A stretch of 34,231 nucleotides of DNA from Bacteroidota bacterium (GTDB lineage: Bacteria > Bacteroidota > Ignavibacteria > Kapaibacteriales > UBA961). Under the pieces are notes generated by a model. That model was not told where the DNA came from and ran no database searches. It saw nothing but the letters and a program-made list of their open reading frames with translations. The position numbers and the translations under genes were made by a program. Position 1 is the first letter of the stretch, and every line of letters starts with the position of its first letter. The DNA lies in NCBI GenBank assembly GCA_020852855.1, contig JADZAA010000058.1:1-34231 (forward strand). The letters run 5' to 3'. This document shows, one piece after another, positions 16,665 through 25,373 of the stretch.

Positions 16665-17957
16665 TTATCTAGTTTCGCTCTGTCTTTGCATTCTCTGTAT
16701 AATCAATCGCGCACCGGGTTGAAAAGTGATGTAATACCAAATCCATTCTACCATTACGCGCAAACGATTGCGGAAACTTATCAGAAAATAGATATGCACG
16801 AATGCCCAAAGGAACCATGCTAAAAATCCCGTAAATGAAATTCCTGCACTTACGGCTACTGCTTTTGCCCGTCCAATTGTAGCCATAGTTCCTTTATCGA
16901 AGTATTTGAAAGGTTTGCGATTTTCCGGCGACAATCTTTTTTTTATTACCGAGCCGACATATCGCCCTTGTTGAATTGCAACGGGACAAAGTCCGGGCAA
17001 CGGATTACCGTTCGAACCTTTGAAATTTGCCGCATCGCCTATTACGAAAATATCGGGGTGGTCGGGCAAGCTGCAGTCTGACCGAACTAATACACGTCCG
17101 TTGTCGTCAAGTTCTGCCTTAAATGTTTGCAATAGGGGGGAAGCATTGTTGCCGGCGGCCCAAATAATTGTTGCCGTGGCGATTTGTTCGGTCGCTCCGC
17201 TTTTTCGCTTAATTTCAACGCAATCGGACTTAACGTCTTGTACGGTTGCGTTGCACATAACTCGAACGCCGAGCGACTCCAGCGAAAGCCGTGCGTGTTC
17301 GGAAAGTTGAGGCGGAAACGCAGATAATATTCTGTCGCCGGCCTCAACTAGAAAAATTGCAATATCGCTTTGTTTTAATATAGGGAAATCCGGCAACATA
17401 GTATTCTTGCCTATTTCTGCCAATGCGCCTGCAATTTCAACGCCGGTAGGACCGCCGCCAACTACGATAAATGTTAGATACTTGGCAGTTTCTGTTTTTC
17501 TGCGTAGATGTTCGGCGTGTTCAAATGACGTTAATACTTTTTCGCGAATATGCAATGCGTCGTCAAGCGTTTTAAGTCCGGGAGCATCGGCACCCCATTC
17601 GGAATGTCCGAAATACGAGTGGCGTGATCCGGGTGCAAGAACAAGGTAGTCAAAACTTATTTCCCCCAATGATTTCAATGTAAGTATCTTTTGAGATGGA
17701 TTTACGCTTATTGCCTCGTCCATTTCTACCTGCACGTTGCGCACACCGCGAAATATTGTGCGAATAGGTGCCGCAATTTCAGCGGGCGAAAGTGCGGCGG
17801 CCGCGACTTGATAAAGCAAAGGCTGAAACAGATGATGATTTGTTTTATCAATAAGCAGTACCTCAAAAGGAGAGTCGATTAGCGTTTTGGCTACATTCAG
17901 ACCGCCGAATCCGGCACCTGCTATTACGACACGAGGGTATTTTTGCTTGAGCGGCAT
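16665..17957 (-). CDS. ndh: Type II NADH dehydrogenase (NAD(P)/FAD-dependent oxidoreductase)
   Basis: 430-aa non-proton-pumping NADH:quinone oxidoreductase candidate. The FAD-binding motif VVIAGAGFGGL (GAGFGG 14-19) opens the protein, the NAD-binding VVGGGPTGVEIAGALAE starts at 165, and FVIGDAANF binds the FAD near the C-terminal third. After about residue 360 a hydrophobic membrane-association region (SFTGFLAWFLWAFVHIYFLI) is followed by a basic amphipathic tail, as in bacterial NDH-2. It begins with ATG at 17957. Sulfide:quinone reductases share the fold, but the AxxxSPxEIAxPIR segment and the C-terminal LAWxxWxxxHxxxLxxFRNR pattern favour NDH-2. Confidence 0.9.
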   Translation of the reverse strand: MPLKQKYPRVVIAGAGFGGLNVAKTLIDSPFEVLLIDKTNHHLFQPLLYQVAAAALSPAEIAAPIRTIFRGVRNVQVEMDEAISVNPSQKILTLKSLGEISFDYLVLAPGSRHSYFGHSEWGADAPGLKTLDDALHIREKVLTSFEHAEHLRRKTETAKYLTFIVVGGGPTGVEIAGALAEIGKNTMLPDFPILKQSDIAIFLVEAGDRILSAFPPQLSEHARLSLESLGVRVMCNATVQDVKSDCVEIKRKSGATEQIATATIIWAAGNNASPLLQTFKAELDDNGRVLVRSDCSLPDHPDIFVIGDAANFKGSNGNPLPGLCPVAIQQGRYVGSVIKKRLSPENRKPFKYFDKGTMATIGRAKAVAVSAGISFTGFLAWFLWAFVHIYFLISFRNRLRVMVEWIWYYITFQPGARLIIQRMQRQSETR

Positions 17958-18012
17958 TTCGCGCCCGAAAAAAAATAAAACGGTTTAGTTCTAATAGAAA
18001 TCTTGTAAGGAT

Positions 18013-18921
18013 TTATTTTGCCGGAACAAGAATCCGATATTGCCCTGATTTAGGCCGAGGCAAATTGCGCTTTAGAATCCAAGGATTCAGTAACTTTACG
18101 TCTTTATAGGTAGTTCCTTGTGAGGTTGCCCATTCCGAAACAGACGGAATATCGTCGCTCCACTCGACGGTTCTCGTTTTTTGAGGCGTATAAACATCGT
18201 CGGCATCAAGAAGCAGTCCGTATTTTGCCGGATTGCCCAAAATTTCTTTTATGATTGCAATACGCAGAATATAACGCGATGTTTCCTCGTTAAGATATAA
18301 ATCGTAGAAATTATCTTTGTTTTGAAACGCTAAATTTTCGCGCAGATTTTCATGCCCCATATTATATCCGGCTGCGGTGAGCGTCCAGCCTCCGGAAGCT
18401 TTGTATCCGCTTCGCAAGTATTCAACAGCGGCTGCGGTGCTTTTTTCGGGATTGCGCCTCTCGTCTACATATTCGTCGATTTGCAACCCCATGCGTTTGC
18501 CGGTAGCGGGGATAAATTGCCATAAACCTACGGCATCTTTGGGCGAACGTGCCATAAAAAGAGCACTTTCAGCCAATGCTAAATATTTCAAATCATCGGG
18601 AACGCCTTCGGTTTTCAGAATTTTTTCAAATAAGGGAAAATATCGTCCGGCACGTTTTGCGTATAGTATGATTTGCCCGGGAGATTGCAGATTTAAGAAA
18701 AATTCTCTTTCGGCACGCTCTCGCACCTCCGGAATTTCAAGCGGAACACGCTCGCCGCAGAATGATAGATTGTCGGGCAATCTGAGTTTGCACAAGTAAG
18801 TCAGAAAATTACTCGATTCCGGTGGGGCGGCTGGTTGTTTCGGTTGACTTTGCAGTTTTGCCGAGTCGGAGCAACCAAGCGCGAAAGCTGCAACAAGCAT
18901 AATCAGGCGGATAGTTTTCAT
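18013..18921 (-). CDS. MltD-like membrane-bound lytic murein transglycosylase (lipoprotein)
   Basis: 302 aa. The N-terminus is a lipoprotein signal (MLVAAFALGC, lipobox LGC with Cys17), followed by a Pro/Gln-rich linker and an SLT-type goose-lysozyme-like domain (about 85-225). The catalytic Glu is Glu118 in LALAESALF, followed by AVGLWQFIPATGKRMGL and AAGYNMGHENL, the MltD signatures. It cleaves the MurNAc-GlcNAc bond of peptidoglycan to 1,6-anhydro products. The C-terminal 50 residues (VSEWATSQGTTYKDVKLLNPWI, then GQYRILVP) look like one degenerate LysM-like wall-binding module, where MltD normally has clear repeated LysM domains. It follows the ABC ATPase gene by 5 bp. Confidence 0.88.
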   Translation of the reverse strand: MKTIRLIMLVAAFALGCSDSAKLQSQPKQPAAPPESSNFLTYLCKLRLPDNLSFCGERVPLEIPEVRERAEREFFLNLQSPGQIILYAKRAGRYFPLFEKILKTEGVPDDLKYLALAESALFMARSPKDAVGLWQFIPATGKRMGLQIDEYVDERRNPEKSTAAAVEYLRSGYKASGGWTLTAAGYNMGHENLRENLAFQNKDNFYDLYLNEETSRYILRIAIIKEILGNPAKYGLLLDADDVYTPQKTRTVEWSDDIPSVSEWATSQGTTYKDVKLLNPWILKRNLPRPKSGQYRILVPAK

Positions 18922-18926
18922 GGCAA

Positions 18927-19553
18927 TTATTCAACGGAAATGATAGAATCGCACAACGATAATTCGTTTGGTTCGTTCGTAGCAAGAATTATGCCGCCGC
19001 CGTCTACCAGATGTGCTTGCATAAGAGAAATAATTGCCGTGCGTCCGGGTGCATCAAGATTAGACGACGGTTCGTCGAGAAATAGAATGAGGGGGCGGTG
19101 AATAGCCGCAACAATGAATTTTATGCGTTGTTTCATTCCCGACGAAAATGTCTTGATAATATCGTTGCGCCGTTTTGCGATGGAAAACATATTCAGAAGC
19201 GAATCCAAATATGTTTCATCTATGTCCAAACCACGAATTTTCTGAATTATACGGCAAAGTTCGTCGGGGGTAAACTCTTCGTACAGCGCAAGATATGGGG
19301 CTACTAATCCGCTGTGCAGTCGAAAGTCGTCGCCCCGGATGGCGTGCCCTTCCACTACAAACAAGACCTCACCGGCCATAGGAGTAAGTGCGCCGCAAAG
19401 TATTTTCACCAAAGTAGATTTTCCGGTGCCGTTTGCACCTGCAATTCCTATTGTTTGTCCGCCGGTAAGTTCGAACGAAATATCGGAAACAACATATTTG
19501 CCTCTTGTAAACGAATGAGCGAGTGCATTGGCTTTCAGCAAGAAATCGGGCAT
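18927..19553 (-). CDS. ABC transporter ATP-binding protein, CcmA-like, orphan
   Basis: 208 aa from ATG 19553; a TTG at 19607 would add 18 residues but is a poor start. Walker A GANGTGKS (39-46), signature FSSGMKQR (136-143; LSGGQ replaced by SSGM), Walker B LILFLDEP (155-162) and D-loop SSNLD are present. The H-loop histidine is replaced: the motif reads ATNEPNE, with Asn193. It is short, about the size of CcmA, the heme-exporter ATPase, but no ccmB/ccmC-type permease is in the window and the substrate is unknown. It sits between murE (66 bp upstream) and the lytic transglycosylase, so a role in envelope biogenesis is possible. Confidence 0.82.
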   Translation of the reverse strand: MPDFLLKANALAHSFTRGKYVVSDISFELTGGQTIGIAGANGTGKSTLVKILCGALTPMAGEVLFVVEGHAIRGDDFRLHSGLVAPYLALYEEFTPDELCRIIQKIRGLDIDETYLDSLLNMFSIAKRRNDIIKTFSSGMKQRIKFIVAAIHRPLILFLDEPSSNLDAPGRTAIISLMQAHLVDGGGIILATNEPNELSLCDSIISVE

Positions 19554-19619
19554 AAATGACAGAGATGCAAGCGTTACTTTTCGGAAATTTCCGGTAAAAT
19601 ATCTCAAAAATATGGGTGG

Positions 19620-21122
19620 CTACGCGCTTGCCAAGGCTCGGTCGGCTTTGGCTATTTCTTCGGCATCGTTAAAATATATAGTTTCATTGCCTATGATTTG
19701 ATATGTTTCATGTCCTTTTCCGGCTATGATGATAATATCATTTGCTCCGGCTATTGCCGCCGCCTCTCTTATGGCTGCACGGCGCGAAAGAATTGTTCGG
19801 ACATTCGGCCGCAGTTTTTCGGGAACACCCGATATAATTTCCTGAATTATAGATTCGAGCGATTCAAAGCGCGGATTATCGGCTGTAATAAACACAATAT
19901 CGGCTATTTCGGCGGCTATATTACCCATTATCGGACGCTTGAACGGGTCGCGATTGCCACCGCAACCGAATACAATAAGCAAACGTCCGCCCTGCGGAAG
20001 CAGTTCGCGGCAAGTTTGCATAGATTTTCGGAGAGCATCGGGCGTATGAGCATAATCTATAAATGCTGTGGCACCACTTTTCAGTTTCACCTGCTTCATT
20101 CGTCCGGGAGCACCTTCCGATATTGCAAGTCCTTGTGAAATATTGCGATTAGGCAAGCCTAACAGTTTTGCTAAAACAATGCATAAAGCCGCGTTCTCCA
20201 CGTTGTAATGGCCGGGTGACAAAATAGAAAACTTGGCTGCCCCGTGCAGTTTTTCGGGTAGTCTGCCTTGCAATGTCAGGGTAAAAGTCGAGCCTCCGAG
20301 TGCTATTTTTTCTTCGCTGATTACGGCATCAAATCGGTCTTCGCGGCCGGTTAAAAACGAACGTTGTGCATTTGTTTCGCACAGCATATACATAGAATAT
20401 CCGGAATCGCCGTTGGCAATAGCAATAGCATTGGGCAGCAACGAGTCGAACAGAGTTTTCTTTGCACGTGAATAATTCTCCATTGTTCCGTGAAAGTCCA
20501 GATGGTCGTGCGTCAAATTGGTGAATAATGCCGCCGAGAACGGTATTCCGACTACTCTGCGTAATGCCAGGGCATGCGAACTTACCTCCATAATTACGGT
20601 AGTAACGCCAAGTTGTCTCATATCAACAAGTAATTTGCATAATTCCGGCGATTCGGGTGTAGTGTGTGCGGCAGGCAGCATTTCTTCGCCTAAATAATTA
20701 CCGGTAGTGCCGATAAGCCCTACTTTTTCGCCGGCTGCTTCAAATATCGATTTCAATAGGAAAGTTACGGTCGTTTTTCCGTTTGTTCCGGTAACTCCAA
20801 TAATACGCATGCCGTTGGCCGGATTGTCATGAAATGTGTGTGCAGCCGCGGCAAGAGCGGCGCGAGCATCTGGAACAACTACATAAGTACATTCCGCACG
20901 GTAATTATCGGGTAGCCGCTCACAAATAATTGTTCTTGCTCCTGCAATTTCCGCCGCTTCTATATACAAGTGTCCGTCGGTGGCTGCACCGGGCATAGCG
21001 GCAAAAAGCGAATATTCGCGGCAACGTCGCGAGTCGTATTCAACTGAACTGACAAGCCGGTCGGGAATTCCGTAGACCTTTGCGGGAACAAGTGCCGGAA
21101 GAATGTCTGCAAGAGATTTCAC
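19620..21122 (-). CDS. murE: UDP-MurNAc-L-Ala-D-Glu--2,6-diaminopimelate ligase
   Basis: Adds meso-diaminopimelate to the peptidoglycan precursor. The 500-aa Mur ligase has an N-terminal UDP-binding domain (VEYDSRRCREYSLFAAMPG), the ATP-binding loop GTNGKTT (112-118), TTPESPE, the SHALALRRV region, and a C-terminal domain with the DNPR motif (TADNPRFESL), which is diagnostic of meso-DAP rather than lysine specificity. The late GKGHETYQ is also typical. The wall of this organism is therefore predicted to be DAP-type. The rest of the dcw cluster (murF, mraY and others) is absent here, so murE is separated from its usual neighbours. Confidence 0.96.
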   Translation of the reverse strand: MKSLADILPALVPAKVYGIPDRLVSSVEYDSRRCREYSLFAAMPGAATDGHLYIEAAEIAGARTIICERLPDNYRAECTYVVVPDARAALAAAAHTFHDNPANGMRIIGVTGTNGKTTVTFLLKSIFEAAGEKVGLIGTTGNYLGEEMLPAAHTTPESPELCKLLVDMRQLGVTTVIMEVSSHALALRRVVGIPFSAALFTNLTHDHLDFHGTMENYSRAKKTLFDSLLPNAIAIANGDSGYSMYMLCETNAQRSFLTGREDRFDAVISEEKIALGGSTFTLTLQGRLPEKLHGAAKFSILSPGHYNVENAALCIVLAKLLGLPNRNISQGLAISEGAPGRMKQVKLKSGATAFIDYAHTPDALRKSMQTCRELLPQGGRLLIVFGCGGNRDPFKRPIMGNIAAEIADIVFITADNPRFESLESIIQEIISGVPEKLRPNVRTILSRRAAIREAAAIAGANDIIIIAGKGHETYQIIGNETIYFNDAEEIAKADRALASA

Positions 21123-21303
21123 AATCGCGTATAAAAAGATATTAAATAATTTTTCGGTGTAATTCGCGGCTGCGTTGACGCTTCAATCCGGGTTTTCATG
21201 CGTCTGCTTTTATCTTGGGAACTATACCGAATCCAACTAAGAAACGCCTAATATCTGTACAATCGCCGCCTCTGTTTTCACAGGCCGGCATACGTCTAAG
21301 ATG

Positions 21304-22782
21304 TTAAAATACCGAAGCATCGGGCAATTGGTCGAAATACGGCGGCGGCTCGTCGTATTGATACGACAGATTTTCGAATCGTGCAAAATCTTTTAAGTAT
21401 GCAAGCTTCACCGTTCCCGTCGGGCCATTCCGTTGCTTCCCTATGATAAGTTCGCCTGTTCCGGGCGTGGGCGAGCCGTCGTCGTAAGTTTGGATACCGT
21501 ATTGCTCGCGGCGATTTACGAACATTACCACGTCGGCATCTTGCTCTATCGAGCCGCTTTCGCGCAAATCTGACAGCATAGGCGTTTTATCTGAGCGTGC
21601 CTCTACTCCGCGATTCAATTGTGCGAGAGCAATTACGGGTATATCAAGTTCTTTGGCTATTTGTTTCAGCGAACGCGAGATTATTGAAATTTCGCGCTCA
21701 CGGCTTTCGGCTTTCGGCGAGTGAATCAACTGCAAATAATCTACTATAACGGCTTGTATGTTTTGCTCGGCTTTCAGGCGGCGGGTTTTTGCGCGAATTT
21801 CCATTATTGTAAGACTTGGGCTGTCGTCTATAAATATAGGGGCTTCGGCCAAACGTCCCAGTGCCTCTACGAGTTTGGGCATAGAATCGTGGTCAAGCCT
21901 ATTCGTGCGGATTACGTGTGCATTTATTTTGGCTTCGGCACTAAGCAGGCGCAACATTAATTGCGTAGCAGCCATTTCGATAGAAAATATAGCCACAGGC
22001 TGATGATATTCAATAGCCATATTGCGTGCAATGCTAAGTGCCATTGCCGTTTTTCCCATAGAAGGACGTGCGGCTATAATAATCAAGTCTGACCGCTGAA
22101 AGCCGCCAAGTAAATCATCAAGCCGCATAAATCCCGACGCTATGCCCGTAATGCCTTCTTGCTGATGACCGTCCATCATAGCCGTTATCATGGCGAACGT
22201 ATCGCGGGCAAGCTTTCCCATACCAGTAAATCCGCGCCGCAAACGTTTTTCGGCTATGTCGAAAATCCGTGTTTCGGCTTTGTCGATTTCTTCAAGAGCG
22301 TCGGAAGTTTCATCATAGCAATCGCTTAGCACTTGTCCGGCCACTTGTATCAGGCAACGCTTCAGGTATCTTTCTTGCACTATCCTTGCATGATGTTCTA
22401 TGTTTGCCGCAGTTGGAGTTTGTGCGTTGACTTCCGTCAGATAATACGTGCCGCCTACGGTTTCAAGTTGTCCGCGTCTTCGTAATTCTTCGGCCAGCGA
22501 AATAATATCCACGCTTACTCCCCGCTCGAACAGCGCGAGCATAGTTTCATAAATGCGCTTATTGGATTCGCGATAGAACGCTTCGGATTCGAGTATTTCA
22601 ACGGCTTTCGCGATAGCGGCACGGTCTAACATCATTGCACCCAAAATCGACATTTCGGCTTCGAGAGAATGTGGCGGTGCCTTTGCACCTGCAAACTCCG
22701 CAACTACCGACGAGGATTGACGCTTGCGCCCGCCTATAAATTTCTCGAGAGGATATGTTCCTATATTTTCTTTGTCCAACAT
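21304..22782 (-). CDS. dnaB: Replicative DNA helicase DnaB
   Basis: Hexameric helicase that unwinds the fork ahead of primase and polymerase. 492 aa: a short variable N-terminal leader, the DnaB N-terminal domain (PPHSLEAEMSILGAMM at about 37-52), a linker, and the RecA-like motor with Walker A ARPSMGKT (238-245), the IFSIEMA and VIVDYLQLI (Walker B) motifs, SRSLKQIAKELDIPVIALAQLNR, the arginine-finger region and LSDLRESGSIEQDAD. No intein or insertion is present. The C-terminus (EPPPYFDQLPDASVF) is non-conserved. It is preceded by about 250 bp of non-coding DNA shared with the divergent CDF-like gene. Confidence 0.97.
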   Translation of the reverse strand: MLDKENIGTYPLEKFIGGRKRQSSSVVAEFAGAKAPPHSLEAEMSILGAMMLDRAAIAKAVEILESEAFYRESNKRIYETMLALFERGVSVDIISLAEELRRRGQLETVGGTYYLTEVNAQTPTAANIEHHARIVQERYLKRCLIQVAGQVLSDCYDETSDALEEIDKAETRIFDIAEKRLRRGFTGMGKLARDTFAMITAMMDGHQQEGITGIASGFMRLDDLLGGFQRSDLIIIAARPSMGKTAMALSIARNMAIEYHQPVAIFSIEMAATQLMLRLLSAEAKINAHVIRTNRLDHDSMPKLVEALGRLAEAPIFIDDSPSLTIMEIRAKTRRLKAEQNIQAVIVDYLQLIHSPKAESREREISIISRSLKQIAKELDIPVIALAQLNRGVEARSDKTPMLSDLRESGSIEQDADVVMFVNRREQYGIQTYDDGSPTPGTGELIIGKQRNGPTGTVKLAYLKDFARFENLSYQYDEPPPYFDQLPDASVF

Positions 22783-23031
22783 GAGTAATCGGGGCTGAAA
22801 AGCATAGCAAAATACGATTAAACTTTATGCGGCCGGAGTTATTGGCAACGAGCTGCAACAGAGCCGCATTTTTGCGGGAAAGTAAGCGCAATTTAGCGTA
22901 ATTCAAGGAAACTTTCGCTATGTTTCGTCTATATTTTTTACGGCTGCCGTATATTGTGCCGGCATTTTCTGAATAGGATAGAATATAGTGCGTTAATCCT
23001 GCGTAATTTTGTAATTTTGCAATGGTAATTA

Positions 23032-24057
23032 TTGCCCACAACATTACTCCGATATTTTGTGCAGCAGAGGCTGTCTTATTATTTACAACGATTTAGCGCA
23101 ATTACTCGGCGATGGTTCGCTTTTCGCTCGCCTACTTTTATACCTCGAATCTCGTTGCTTCTATGCGTAACGCTCGCCGGTGCGGGTATTGCTCTCGGTG
23201 CAAGTGAAAATTCACTTTCGATAGCGACAAACGGTCTGATAGCCCTCGTAGATGTACTTAATTCCATGCTGTTCATAGCTGCCGTTGACCGCGCAACCCG
23301 CGATGCCGATGCAACTTTCAATTACGGCTACGGAAAATACGAGAGTCTGGCTATGCTTACAAGTGCATCGCTGCTGACCTTTGTTGCGCTCTACGTTTTG
23401 GTGCATGCCATAGGTTTTATGGATACAACGGCTCATGGCGAGCGTCCCTGGATACTACTGACTTTCAGCCTCGGCTCCGGTGCGGCAATGTATGGCATGG
23501 CAGCAATCACACGGCGATATGCGAATAAGTTTCAATACCAAATGTTGCATTACGATGCTGCGCTTTGGCGATTGGACAGTTTTATGGAATTGATAGTATC
23601 GGCGAATATTTTGATTGGGATTATACTGCTGAATACCGGATATGGCGGCGCAGCGCGTTTGCTTGACTCCGCTGTGGCTGTTCTTCTTGTGGCTTTGGCG
23701 TTCCGCCTTCCGTTAAAGCATGGACGTTCGGCACTGAATCAAATTCTCGACCGAACTCTTGATGAGGATATGCAACTTAAATTATTGGGGGTTGTGTCGG
23801 AGAATCTACATAATTTTTGCGAATTTCGTTCTATTCGCAGTCGTCAATCCGGCCGTGATATTTTTATTGAAATGGACGTTGTTATGCCGTTCGATTATAC
23901 TCTTGAAGATGCTTATGCATTGGAAAGACAAATAGAAGTTCCCGTGAATGAATTATATCCGTCCGCTATTTTTCGAATGTATGTAACTCCATGCCCTCGA
24001 GACTGTATAAGAGAGGGCGTATGCTTTTGTCCGGTAAAAAACGTTCGGAATAAATAG
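23032..24057 (+). CDS. CDF-like cation transporter with altered metal-site positions and Cys-rich tail
   Basis: 341 aa, about six membrane segments (first at 40-56), matching the cation diffusion facilitator layout including the FNYGYGKYESLA motif after TM2. In CDF proteins the transport site is usually (H/D)xxxD in both TM2 and TM5. By eye alignment these read Ile70-xxx-Asp74 and Leu178-xxx-Asp182, so only the two Asp residues remain. The cytoplasmic domain (about 225-320) is followed by a C-terminal cluster CPRDCIREGVCFC (Cys321, 325, 331, 333), a possible metal or Fe-S site. The start is a TTG at 23032; a stop (23026-23028) lies just upstream in frame and no ATG occurs before TM1. Substrate unknown. 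Confidence 0.72.
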   Translation: MPTTLLRYFVQQRLSYYLQRFSAITRRWFAFRSPTFIPRISLLLCVTLAGAGIALGASENSLSIATNGLIALVDVLNSMLFIAAVDRATRDADATFNYGYGKYESLAMLTSASLLTFVALYVLVHAIGFMDTTAHGERPWILLTFSLGSGAAMYGMAAITRRYANKFQYQMLHYDAALWRLDSFMELIVSANILIGIILLNTGYGGAARLLDSAVAVLLVALAFRLPLKHGRSALNQILDRTLDEDMQLKLLGVVSENLHNFCEFRSIRSRQSGRDIFIEMDVVMPFDYTLEDAYALERQIEVPVNELYPSAIFRMYVTPCPRDCIREGVCFCPVKNVRNK

Positions 24058-24101
24058 AACAATTTTCTGTGATTGTCGAGATTTTTCTTTACCGGTAAAT
24101 T

Positions 24102-25277
24102 TTATTCGCTTGGCCGTTTTTTACTTCCGGCATACATTTCGTATTCTAATAATCGGCAATCTATATCGGCGTTAAAAAACTCGATTCGTCGCTTCGGGCG
24201 CAAACCGACGCATTTGGCCAAATCTAAATTTCCGGTGAAAATATAGCCGAATTTGCCGATACATTTCTGTTTGAAAAAATCACCGATGCGACGGTATTCG
24301 GCTTCGAGTTCTTCGACAATTCCAAGCCGTTCGCCGTATTCTGGATTGAGAGCGACTACGCCGTCGCCAAGTGGAACGGGCGTTTCTGCAAAGTCGCATT
24401 TTGCAAAACGAATTATATCTTTAACACCTGCCATTTCTGCGTTGTGCCGGGCAGATTCGATGGCGCGGGAGGAAATATCGGTTGCCGTAATTTGTCCGGG
24501 ATTAACATCGCAAAAAGTATGTTCAGCATTGGTGCGTAACGACTTCCATTGGTTGCGACTGAAACCTCGCAGATGCATGAATCCGAAATTGGAGCGTGCC
24601 CAAACCGACGGAATATTCCGTGCCATAAGAGCAGCCTCGATAGCCAATGTTCCGGAGCCGCACATCGGATTGATAAAAAGTCCGCTTGCCGAATTCCAGC
24701 GCATGGAGCGAATAACGGCGGCTGCGAGATTCTCGCGCATTGGTGCTGCGAACGGCATTGTGCGCCAGCCTCGTTTGGATAGCGGTTCGCCGGACGAATC
24801 GACGTACACTGAGCAGAACGAACCGTGCCAATAAAGAAAAACAACCGCTTTAGATGTATCTGAACCGGAGTCGGGGCGTTTTCCGCAACGGGAGCGGATC
24901 CTATCGGCAATCGCATCTTTGCATTTCATATTGGCATACATCGTATTGTCAATGGACGGTGTATCAACCGATGAAATTACGCTGAAATAGCCGTTATCGG
25001 GCAATAAAGATTCCCATTCTACGCCATTTACAAGCCGATACATATCGTCGGGAGAATTTGCGCGGCCGATAGTCAGCCGCATCAAGACACGTGTTCCGGT
25101 GCGCAAATGCAGATTAAGTTGCATTGCACCGACAGCAGTCGCTTCGGTTTCCACGCCGGCCGGATGTTGTCTGATTATCGGAAAACCAAGTGCGGCAACC
25201 TCTTCGGCGAGTATAGCTGCCATTCGGAGCGGGCAGGTGATAAGAACGGGAACTGCGGTATTGAGCGGCGAATCCAT
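24102..25277 (-). CDS. THUMP domain class I SAM-dependent RNA methyltransferase (RlmL/YpsC-like)
   Basis: 391 aa. The N-terminal ferredoxin-like/THUMP region (about 10-160; TCPLRMAAILAEEVAALGF, then AVGAMQLNLHLRTGTRVL) binds structured RNA. It is followed by the GEPLSKRGWR linker, then a Rossmann methyltransferase with motif I NPMCGSGTLAIEAAL (203-217), TATDIS (264-269) and motif IV NPEYGERLG (311-319). These match the 23S rRNA m2G2445 methyltransferase family (RlmL N-terminal half, YpsC). The catalytic tetrapeptide is usually NPPY; here the third position is Glu (NPEY). The exact target guanosine is an inference from the family. Confidence 0.88.
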   Translation of the reverse strand: MDSPLNTAVPVLITCPLRMAAILAEEVAALGFPIIRQHPAGVETEATAVGAMQLNLHLRTGTRVLMRLTIGRANSPDDMYRLVNGVEWESLLPDNGYFSVISSVDTPSIDNTMYANMKCKDAIADRIRSRCGKRPDSGSDTSKAVVFLYWHGSFCSVYVDSSGEPLSKRGWRTMPFAAPMRENLAAAVIRSMRWNSASGLFINPMCGSGTLAIEAALMARNIPSVWARSNFGFMHLRGFSRNQWKSLRTNAEHTFCDVNPGQITATDISSRAIESARHNAEMAGVKDIIRFAKCDFAETPVPLGDGVVALNPEYGERLGIVEELEAEYRRIGDFFKQKCIGKFGYIFTGNLDLAKCVGLRPKRRIEFFNADIDCRLLEYEMYAGSKKRPSE

Positions 25278-25373
25278 ACGCGAATGGAATGTATAAATGA
25301 AAATTTATGGCAAAGATACTTGTGCACGGCAAATTTACGCCGAAATTCGTTAGAGAAACTGTAGCGAAAGATT

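Noticed and set aside
22598-23044. 148-codon leftward frame overlapping the dnaB start
   Set aside because: It mostly overlaps dnaB out of frame, and the rest covers the dnaB/CDF intergenic DNA without a recognisable domain.
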